Assembly (NCBI GenBank): GCA_035543115.1
Contig: DATKKF010000113.1
Span: 1-64,000 of the forward strand
Origin: RPRB01 sp035543115
GTDB taxonomy: Bacteria > Myxococcota > Myxococcia > Myxococcales > Myxococcaceae
DNA: 64,000 nt
Direction: 5' to 3'
Shown here: positions 56,651-64,000 of the stretch, one piece after another
Position numbering within the stretch: position 1 is the first letter of the stretch
How the letters are laid out: every line of letters starts with the position of its first letter
Notes under the pieces: generated by a model
Database searches by the model: none
What the model saw: the letters and a program-made list of their open reading frames with translations, nothing else
What the model was told of the DNA's origin: nothing
Program-made: the position numbers and the translations under genes

Positions 56651-58483
56651 TCACTCGCGGGCGTCGTCGCGCACCGGGATGCCGGCCAGGGCCAGCACCC
56701 GGAGGGCGTTGGTGCTCTGCACCACTCCGGGGCGGAGGGTGTAGTCGAACCGCATCCGGCCGTCCTCCAGGAGGTCCTGGAAATGGACCGGAACGAGGGT
56801 GCTTCCCGGGACCCGGGCCAGCTCGGCGAGCGAGAGGTCGTGCGTGGTGACCGCCCCGATGCAGCCGGTCTGCACCAGCAGCCGCAGCACCTCCCCGGAG
56901 GCCAGCCGACGCTCGCGGGTGTTGGTCCCGAGCAGCATCTCGTCCACCAGGACCAGCGCCGCGCGGGGGTGGGCCGCCGCGCCCTCGAGCACCTGCTTCA
57001 GCCGGCGGACCTCGGCGTAGAAGAACGAGACGCCCTGCTCCAGCGAGTCCTGCACCCGCATGCTCGTCCAGGTGTGCAGCATCGACAGGGTGAGCCGGCG
57101 CGCCGAGACCGGGCCGCCGGCCAGCGCGAGCACCGTGTTCAGCCCGATGGCCCGGAGCAGCGTGGACTTTCCGGACATGTTCGAACCGGTGACCAGGAGG
57201 AGCTGCCCTGGGCCCTCGAGCGACACGTCGTTCGGCACGGCGTCGTCCAGAAGCGGGTGCGCCAGCTTCTCGGCGCTGAAGCGCGGCCCGGTCTCGGCCA
57301 CCTCGGGCACGACGAGGTCCGGCCGGTCGTGAAGGTACCCGCCGAGGCACGCCAGAGCCTCGACGTCGGCGAGCCGGTCCAGCCATCCCGCAACCTCTCG
57401 CCCGTACTTGCGCCGCCAGTCGTCGAGCCGGAAGAAGACGTGCAGGTCCCACAGGGTGAGCACGTTCACCACCACGTGCAGCTGGTTCCGCCGCTGCTCG
57501 GCGAGCGACGACAGCCGCGCGAGCTGACGCATGGCGGCGCTCGGCGCCGTGCCGCGCGCCGTTCCCCGGGCGAGCGCCAGGAGCTCGGGCGAGGAGAACG
57601 GCTCCTGCTCCAGGCGCCAGAGCGCCCGGGCGAGGCGGTCCGCCCCGCGCTCCCCGAGCTCGAGGCCCTCGAAGCTCCGGGCGATGCCCGGGCGGGCGAG
57701 CAGGAGCATCGCGCCCGGGACGAGGAGGAAGAGCCAGGGCGCCTCGCCCGGCAGGCGGTCCGTCGCCGCCGCGGCCACCACCAGCGCCCAGACCAGCGGC
57801 ACCACCGGGGCGAGTGGCCGCATCCAGCGCACCTGCTCCATGGACGGCGGCGACTCGGCCCAGGCGATGAACGCCCGTGGTGAGACCCGGGCGTTCCCGC
57901 CAAGCCGGCCCTCCACCGCCAGGTCGCGCCGGAACACCGGCCGGCCCGCGAGCTCCAGCACCTGACGCTGCCGCCGGCGCACCTCCTCGGGGGCGGCCGG
58001 CGCCGAGAGCCACCCGGCGAGCCGCTGCTCCCCGTGCGCCGTCGCCGCCTCGTCGAGCAGCTGGAACAGCGACCCGTGCCCGAACACGTCGAGGTCGGCG
58101 GCGTAGGGATGCTCGGCGAGGTGCTCGGGTGGCGGTCCGCCCGGGGAGTGCATGTGCCAGGCGCCGGTCAGCCGCTCCTCGCCGCGGAGGTGGTACGCCG
58201 CCTCGGCCCGGGCCCGCGCCTCGGACTGGAGCAGTCGGCCGTGCCAGAGGGCCAGCGCGCCGTAGCCCAGCGCCGCGGCGAGCGCCGGCAGGTAGCCCCA
58301 CGACGGCAGCCGGTGGAAGACGGTCAGCAGCAGGGCCGTGGCCGCGACGAGAAACGCCACCACCCGGACGTTGGCCACCCCCGCCATCCGCCGGTCGAGT
58401 GCCGCGGCGATGGACTCGGCCCGGACCCGCTCGTCACGGTGACGCTGGGCCGCCTGGGCCCTGGTCTCGGGGAGGGTCGGCAC
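56651..58483 (-). CDS. membrane-associated MutS-like ATPase
   Basis: 610 residues. The C-terminal half is a MutS ATPase: GSNMSGKSTLLRAIGLNTVLA (Walker A, Lys439), LVLVDEMLLGTNTRER (Walker B), THDLSLAEL. The N-terminal half replaces the mismatch-recognition domains with hydrophobic segments (VVAFLVAATALLLTVF, LPALAAALGYGALALW, plus a pair near 240-275). Homologues are loosely called MutS-related proteins; role unknown. Not a mismatch-repair MutS. It lies 17 bp upstream of the M1 peptidase gene. Confidence 0.88.
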   Translation of the reverse strand: MPTLPETRAQAAQRHRDERVRAESIAAALDRRMAGVANVRVVAFLVAATALLLTVFHRLPSWGYLPALAAALGYGALALWHGRLLQSEARARAEAAYHLRGEERLTGAWHMHSPGGPPPEHLAEHPYAADLDVFGHGSLFQLLDEAATAHGEQRLAGWLSAPAAPEEVRRRQRQVLELAGRPVFRRDLAVEGRLGGNARVSPRAFIAWAESPPSMEQVRWMRPLAPVVPLVWALVVAAAATDRLPGEAPWLFLLVPGAMLLLARPGIARSFEGLELGERGADRLARALWRLEQEPFSSPELLALARGTARGTAPSAAMRQLARLSSLAEQRRNQLHVVVNVLTLWDLHVFFRLDDWRRKYGREVAGWLDRLADVEALACLGGYLHDRPDLVVPEVAETGPRFSAEKLAHPLLDDAVPNDVSLEGPGQLLLVTGSNMSGKSTLLRAIGLNTVLALAGGPVSARRLTLSMLHTWTSMRVQDSLEQGVSFFYAEVRRLKQVLEGAAAHPRAALVLVDEMLLGTNTRERRLASGEVLRLLVQTGCIGAVTTHDLSLAELARVPGSTLVPVHFQDLLEDGRMRFDYTLRPGVVQSTNALRVLALAGIPVRDDARE

Positions 58484-58559
58484 GGGAGCGAGGGCAGACT
58501 GCCACCCCGGGAGGGCCGCGGCGAGTCCAGTCGTTCCGTGCCTGGAGGCGGCGGGCGGC

Positions 58560-59306
58560 CTACTTCTCGGCCGAGGCGATCTTCCGGAGCGCCTTCTGGT
58601 CGCGGATGCAGAGGATGCGGCCGACGTTGCCCAGCATCCCGTCGCGCTTCATCTCGTTGATCAGCGTGGAGACGAAGGAGCGGGAGGCGCCGACCAGGTC
58701 GGCCAGGTCCTGCTGGGTGATGCCGCGGAGGTCGGTCTCGCCGCCGTGCGGGCAGCGCTCACCGTGCGCCTCGGCCAGGGTGAGCAGGGTGTCCGCCAGG
58801 CGCGCCGGGACCTCCTTGAAGGTCAGCCCGAGCACGCGCTTCCTGAGCGAGCGGACCCGCTCGGCGTAGGCGCGGACCACGTCCACCGCCAGGGTGGGGC
58901 GGGCCTCGAGCTGGGCGCGGAAGTCACGTCCCTCGATGCTCCACACCTCGGCCTCGCCCGCCGACACCGCCAGCTCCTCGACCGGGGTGCCCTCGGGGCG
59001 GAACAGCTCGCCGAACAGGTCTCCCGGCCGGAGGATGGACACCACCGAGCGCTGGCTGTTCCGCCCGAGTCGCATCAAGCGGACACGTCCCGTCTTCAGG
59101 AGGTAGACCCGGTCGCTCGCGTCGCCTGGCCGGTAGATGACCGCGTTGTGCGGGAAGGTCTCGACCTTGAAGTAGCCCTTGAAGTCGATGGACTCCTCGG
59201 GGGCGGCCACCTTGGCCGCGGTGACCAGCATCCCCGAGGAGGTGGTCTGGAGCGGTGGAACGACGTTCGAACCGATGGGTCCCAGCGGGCGGTTGTAGCC
59301 ATGCAT
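58560..59306 (-). CDS. Crp/Fnr-family transcription regulator
   Basis: 248 residues. Cyclic-nucleotide-binding fold (ESIDFKGYFKVETFPHNAVIYRPGDASDRVYLLKTG, then GDLFGELFRPEG) and C-terminal winged helix (ITQQDLADLVGASRSFVSTLINEM). No FNR iron-sulfur Cys set is visible. The effector may be cAMP, another nucleotide or none. ATG 59306 has GGAGAGGA upstream. Its 238-bp leader holds several TTGAAC repeats, perhaps autoregulatory. Confidence 0.9.
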   Translation of the reverse strand: MHGYNRPLGPIGSNVVPPLQTTSSGMLVTAAKVAAPEESIDFKGYFKVETFPHNAVIYRPGDASDRVYLLKTGRVRLMRLGRNSQRSVVSILRPGDLFGELFRPEGTPVEELAVSAGEAEVWSIEGRDFRAQLEARPTLAVDVVRAYAERVRSLRKRVLGLTFKEVPARLADTLLTLAEAHGERCPHGGETDLRGITQQDLADLVGASRSFVSTLINEMKRDGMLGNVGRILCIRDQKALRKIASAEK

Positions 59307-59442
59307 GGTGGAAGGTCCTCTCCGGCGGTGTCGTGTGCGAGGAGTCATTCCAAGACGCGTGCCGTGCCCCGCAGTCGGTGCGACGGGGCGCAAAGGTTCG
59401 AAACCTGGACAACTTCACGGGCGCCCGGACAGTTGCTGTCGG

Positions 59443-59509
59443 ATTGAACCGGGAGGCGATTGAACGGAACGTTTGAACGTCCTGAACTGGACTGGACGAA
59501 ACGTTCAAT
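59443..59509. repeat. TTGAAC operator-like repeat cluster
   Basis: ATTGAAC at 59443, ATTGAACG at 59459, TTTGAACG at 59472, a partial copy CTGAAC at 59482, and the inverse CGTTCAAT at 59502-59509. The 59459 and 59502 copies form an inverted pair with further matching (AACGTTT / AAACGTT). Placed about 140-200 bp upstream of the Crp/Fnr start, just after the sigma-54 regulator gene. Reads as multiple binding sites for one regulator. Confidence 0.5.
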
Positions 59510-59544
59510 AGCCTGGGCAATCGTCCCCTGCGCGACAGTTTCCG

Positions 59545-60948
<1,404 letters not shown>

Positions 60949-60950
60949 GG

Positions 60951-61925
60951 TCAGGAGGCCCTCGCGAAGTCCAGGCTGAACAGGACGCCCCGGGCCGGGG
61001 GGACGGCGGTCGCGGCGACCACATCCCCGCCCTGCTGCTGGAGCACGCGGCGGAGCGCGGCGAGGGACAGCCCTGCCCCGCGCGCCAGACGGGAGCCGAA
61101 GGGCTCGAAGACCCGCTCCTCGTCGCCCGGGCCGAGGGCCGCGTGCTCGTCGAGCAGCTCGACCCCTGCCCCCCGCTCGGACCGTCGAAGGCTGACGAGC
61201 AGCGGCTGTCCCTCCTGGAGGCTCGAGGCGACGTTGAGGAGCAGCTGTGCCAGCACCGGGCGGAGGCGGACACCATCGGAGCGCACCCGGGGAAGCCCCT
61301 CGTCGGCGGCCAGCTCGAGGCGAACGTTGCGCTCGGCCAGGTCCTGCTCGATGAGCGCCACCGAATCCTGGATGAGGTCTGGGAGAGCCCAGGTGTCGAG
61401 GGCCAGCGGCCCCTCTCGCCCGTACTCGCTCAGCATCCAGAGCATCCGCTCGAGGGTTCGGATCTCCCGGAGGGCGATGGAGAGCCGGCGCTGGTCGCGG
61501 GGCGAGAGCCCCTCGTTCCGGGAGAGGGTCTGGACGGCCATCTTCACGCTGGACAGGGGGTTGCGAAGCTCGTGGCTGAGCGAGCTGGAGAGCCGGGAGA
61601 TCTGCAGCGGCGGCGCCCCCTCGAGCAGGGGCCCCAGGTCGTGCACCCGGGCTTCCACGGCGGCCCCCGCCGGGGCGACTCCCACCCGCAGCCACCGCGG
61701 CACTCCCGTGGGCCCGGTGCTGGTGCGCACGAACTCGACGCCGCCGCCTCGTCTCCCCCGTGCATCGAGCGCGCTGGCGGTGGCCGCGTCCACGCCCAGC
61801 GCCTCGGAGAGCGGCATTCCGGGTGCCGGCACAGGGCACCCGGGTAGCGCGCCGTCGCCGGTCACCAGAAACAGTTCCTCGTCCCAGCGGATGCGCAGCG
61901 GCAGGCTCCACGCCGGATCAGCCAT
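60951..61925 (-). CDS. cytoplasmic sensor histidine kinase
   Basis: 324 residues. No membrane segment. Residues 1-100 form a small sensor (PAS-like but not certain); SSLSHELRNPLSSVKMAVQ holds the phospho-His118. The ATP-binding region is reduced: VLAQLLLNVASSLQEG stands where the N box should be (LLNVASS for LLxNAxxA), and the G boxes are weak (GPGDEERVFEPFG, ARGAGLSLAALR). It may be a poor kinase or act mainly as a phosphatase. Pairs with the response regulator 2 bp downstream. Confidence 0.85.
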   Translation of the reverse strand: MADPAWSLPLRIRWDEELFLVTGDGALPGCPVPAPGMPLSEALGVDAATASALDARGRRGGGVEFVRTSTGPTGVPRWLRVGVAPAGAAVEARVHDLGPLLEGAPPLQISRLSSSLSHELRNPLSSVKMAVQTLSRNEGLSPRDQRRLSIALREIRTLERMLWMLSEYGREGPLALDTWALPDLIQDSVALIEQDLAERNVRLELAADEGLPRVRSDGVRLRPVLAQLLLNVASSLQEGQPLLVSLRRSERGAGVELLDEHAALGPGDEERVFEPFGSRLARGAGLSLAALRRVLQQQGGDVVAATAVPPARGVLFSLDFARAS

Positions 61926-61955
61926 GCAAGGAAGTTTATCCCCCTGCGTGCACAC

Positions 61956-63203
61956 ATGCTCGCCACGGCGCCAACGGATACAGTGCCAGTTGGCATGGAA
62001 GGCCGCCTGCTGGTCAAGGATTGCACGCTGCTGGATCGCGGGGCCGTGCACCCGCACCGCGCGGTGGTGGTCGAGGGCGGGATGGTGGCTCGCATCTCGC
62101 CCGACGGGAACGAGCCGGTCCTTCCCGGTGACTGGGCCATCGAGGCGCAGGGACGGCTGCTCGTGCCGGGCCGGGTGGATGGGCACGCGCAGCTCGGCGA
62201 CGTGCCTTCTGCCCGGCGCCCACTCACCGCCTCGGAGTCGTCGGCGCTCGCCGCGGCCGCCGTGGCGCTCGCGCTCCGCTCCGGGGTGACCACCGTGCTC
62301 GACCAGGTGCAGGGTGTGGCCGACGGCGCCGCCGTGCTCGCCGGTCGCCTTCGCCTGGCGCGCGCGCTGGGCGTGAGGATGGTGACCTCGCTCGCCGCGG
62401 AGGGCCGGCACGGCATCGCGACCCACGAGCTGAACGTGGAGGCTGCGCGGGGCAGCGCGGAGGACCCGCTGGCGCGTGCGGGCCTGGGGTTCGCGAGCTG
62501 CCTGACCGCCTCGGACGAGCTGCTCCGGGCGGTATCCCGCGACGCCGAGTCGCTCCGCGCCCCGGTGCACTTCCGCCTCGCCGAGACGAGCGCCGAGCTG
62601 GCCGAGCACTTCGAGCAGCACCGCACCCGGATGGTGGAGCGGCTGGACCACCACGGCCTGCTCGGCGCGACCAGCGTCGCCGCCCACGCGCGCGCCGTGG
62701 AAGCAGCCGAGGCGCAGCGGCTCGCCGAGACCTCGGTGCTGGTGGCCTGGAGCCCGCTCGCCGATCTCCTGGGAGAGCAGCACGGCTTCGAGTCGGTCTG
62801 GCAGCCGGCGCACCGGGTGGTCCTCGCCAGCGCCGGCGCCGGCGACCTCCGGGAGCAGTGGACCGCGGGGCGCATCCTCGCCCACCGCGCGGCGCGCATC
62901 GGGCGGCTCTGGGCGAGGGAGCGGGTCCCGGAGGTGCTGGGGGACGGTCCGGCCGGCTTCCTGGAGCGTGTCTTTCGCCGCCCGGCGGGCCGCATCACTC
63001 CGGGGGCGATGGCAGATCTCGTCTTGGTCGACATGTTCCCGCAAGGGGAGGATCCGCTCGAGGTCCTCGCGGCGTCGATGCGCGCCCCGGTGGCGTGGAC
63101 GGTGGTGAACGGGCGGGTGGTGGTGCGCGAGGGCCAGCTTCTCGGAGTCGAGCTGCTGCCGCTCCTCGCCGAGGCCGCCGCGGCCCGTCGCGCGCTGGCA
63201 TGA
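61956..63203 (+). CDS. amidohydrolase-superfamily protein, metal site degenerate
   Basis: 415 residues (ATG at 61956; a second at 61995 gives a more family-like MEGRLLVKD). The fold is that of SsnA/chlorohydrolase-type enzymes (LVPGRVDGHAQ, ALALRSGVTTVLD, PVHFRLAETSAEL, VAAHARAVEAAE, ADLVLVDMFPQG). However, the metal ligands are largely lost: DGHAQ instead of DxHxH, HFR instead of HxH, and no Asp in VVLASAGAG. His244 remains. Probably catalytically dead. Its stop overlaps the next ATG (ATGA). Diverges from the kinase gene. Confidence 0.8.
   Translation: MLATAPTDTVPVGMEGRLLVKDCTLLDRGAVHPHRAVVVEGGMVARISPDGNEPVLPGDWAIEAQGRLLVPGRVDGHAQLGDVPSARRPLTASESSALAAAAVALALRSGVTTVLDQVQGVADGAAVLAGRLRLARALGVRMVTSLAAEGRHGIATHELNVEAARGSAEDPLARAGLGFASCLTASDELLRAVSRDAESLRAPVHFRLAETSAELAEHFEQHRTRMVERLDHHGLLGATSVAAHARAVEAAEAQRLAETSVLVAWSPLADLLGEQHGFESVWQPAHRVVLASAGAGDLREQWTAGRILAHRAARIGRLWARERVPEVLGDGPAGFLERVFRRPAGRITPGAMADLVLVDMFPQGEDPLEVLAASMRAPVAWTVVNGRVVVREGQLLGVELLPLLAEAAAARRALA
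61970..61994. promoter_or_regulatory. inverted repeat before amidohydrolase start
   Basis: GCCAAC (61970-61975) and GTTGGC (61989-61994) with a 13-bp centre, ending directly at the ATG at 61995. In the divergent region with the kinase gene. It could be an operator or a hairpin in the leader if translation starts at 61995. Confidence 0.3.
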
Positions 63204-64000
63204 GCGCAGGTGCACGGGCGCTGCTCGCCCGGGCGCTCGCGCGGCGCGCGACGCTGCGGGAGGACGGCCGGACCACCGCGTTCCGCTGGCTCAACGGCGC
63301 CGGGGATGGGGTTCCGGGCCTCACGCTCGACGTCTTCGGCGACGTGGGGGTGCTCAGCACCTACGGCGCGCAGCACCCCGGGCCGGTGGTGGACGCGGCG
63401 ATGGAGCTGCTCCCCCTCCGGGCCCTGTACCTCAAGCGGCGGCCGCGGGAGGCGGGAGCGCTCGGAGGCGAGGAGCGAGCAGCGCGCGCGCCGGCCCTTC
63501 CGCTCCGGGGCGAGCCGGTGGCGTCGCTGGACGTGCGCGAGCAGGGGCTCATCTTCCGCATCCGCCCCGGCGAGGGGCTCGCCGTCGGCCTGTACCTCGA
63601 CATGCGCGAGGCTCGGGGGTGGGTGCGGCGCCACGCGCGCGGCGCCACGCTGCTCAACTGCTTCGCCTACACCTGCGCCTTTGGAATTGCCGCCCGGGCC
63701 GGTGGCGCGGTGCGGGCGGTGGACGTCGACCTCAGCCGCCGCTCGCTGGGCTGGGGCGAGGAGAACGCGGAGCTGAACGGCCAGTCGCCGCCGCCGGCCG
63801 ACCGGCTCGCCGGTGACGTGTTCGACTGGCTGCGCCGGCTGGGAAAGCGGGGCGAGCGGTTCGACGCGGTGGTGCTCGATCCACCCGGGTTCGCGCGGGG
63901 GCGGGTGGGCACCTTCTCGGCCGCGCGGGACTGGCCGGCGCTGGTGGGGCAGGCGGCCCCGCTGGTGTCCCCCGGTGGCTGGCTGCTGGCGGCCTGCAAC
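63200..64000 (+). CDS. RlmI-like 23S rRNA/SAM-dependent methyltransferase, 3' end missing
   Basis: First 267 residues of a class I methyltransferase. N-terminal PUA-like region (FRWLNGAGDGVPGLTLDVFG), then LYLDMREARGWV, motif I as LLNCFAYTCAFGIAARAG, VDVDLSRRSLGWGEENAELNG and motif IV VVLDPPGFARGR (DPPxF). This pattern is typical of RlmI/RlmK rRNA cytosine-5 or guanine-N7 enzymes. ATG overlaps the amidohydrolase stop. Continues beyond the window. Confidence 0.88.
   Translation, partial: MSAGARALLARALARRATLREDGRTTAFRWLNGAGDGVPGLTLDVFGDVGVLSTYGAQHPGPVVDAAMELLPLRALYLKRRPREAGALGGEERAARAPALPLRGEPVASLDVREQGLIFRIRPGEGLAVGLYLDMREARGWVRRHARGATLLNCFAYTCAFGIAARAGGAVRAVDVDLSRRSLGWGEENAELNGQSPPPADRLAGDVFDWLRRLGKRGERFDAVVLDPPGFARGRVGTFSAARDWPALVGQAAPLVSPGGWLLAACN

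Noticed and set aside
61966..61994. Sigma-54 promoter for the kinase gene (TGGCAC...TTGGC on the - strand)
   Set aside because: The GG-to-GC spacing is 3 bp too long for a -24/-12 promoter.

Overview
The window is about 70% GC, tightly packed, with many 4-bp ATGA/GTGA start-stop overlaps. It looks like the chromosome of a myxobacterium (Myxococcota, most like the Cystobacterineae). The signs are a C-terminal MYXO-CTERM-type sorting tail (12744-14009), two bacterial enhancer-binding response regulators, a PATAN/DUF4388 protein, many lipoproteins, and the rpsU-yqeY-dnaG-rpoD order. No insertion sequences, prophage, CRISPR array or rRNA were seen. Both tRNA genes lack an encoded CCA.

1-12.7 kb is a cell-surface polysaccharide locus. 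A dTDP-rhamnose operon (rmlB-D-A-C) leads into two GT2 glycosyltransferases and an orphan protein on the + strand. A convergent, ATGA-coupled operon on the - strand encodes a double GT4 transferase, a 144-aa helical protein, and a Wzm/Wzt-type ABC exporter whose ATPase has a C-terminal cargo domain. A lone GT4 gene diverges from it. 12.7-25.3 kb holds a MYXO-CTERM protein, a small zinc-ribbon protein, isocitrate lyase, tRNA-Ala, a large TPR protein, heme O synthase, tRNA-Ile2, an outer-membrane barrel protein and an alkyltransferase-like DNA-repair protein. The macromolecular-synthesis operon (S21, YqeY, primase, sigma-70) occupies 23.2-27.9 kb.

28-47 kb is housekeeping and envelope: asparaginase, a DsbA-like thiol protein, a PATAN protein, TruD, a GAF protein, a PLP decarboxylase, a DUF1460 amidase-like protein, HPF, and a five-gene - strand operon (TPR lipoprotein, PBP1a, FG-GAP-like protein, solute-binding-like protein, NtrY-like kinase). 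47-64 kb holds exonuclease III, lipoproteins, a sigma-54 response regulator, Pal and CpoB, L31, a YqhQ-like protein, a solitary DNA methyltransferase beside the only sizeable gene-free stretch (53315-53789), an M1 peptidase, a membrane MutS-like ATPase, a Crp/Fnr regulator behind a repeat-rich operator region, a kinase/sigma-54 regulator pair, a degenerate amidohydrolase and the start of an RlmI-type methyltransferase.

I saw no clear-cut new defence or mobile system. The most unusual items are the TTGAAC repeat cluster upstream of the Crp/Fnr gene, the structured leader of the heme O synthase gene, the probably inactive amidohydrolase, the solitary methyltransferase with its gene-free flank, the exporter-coupled 144-aa protein, and the Pal lipoprotein with five cysteine-rich repeats.
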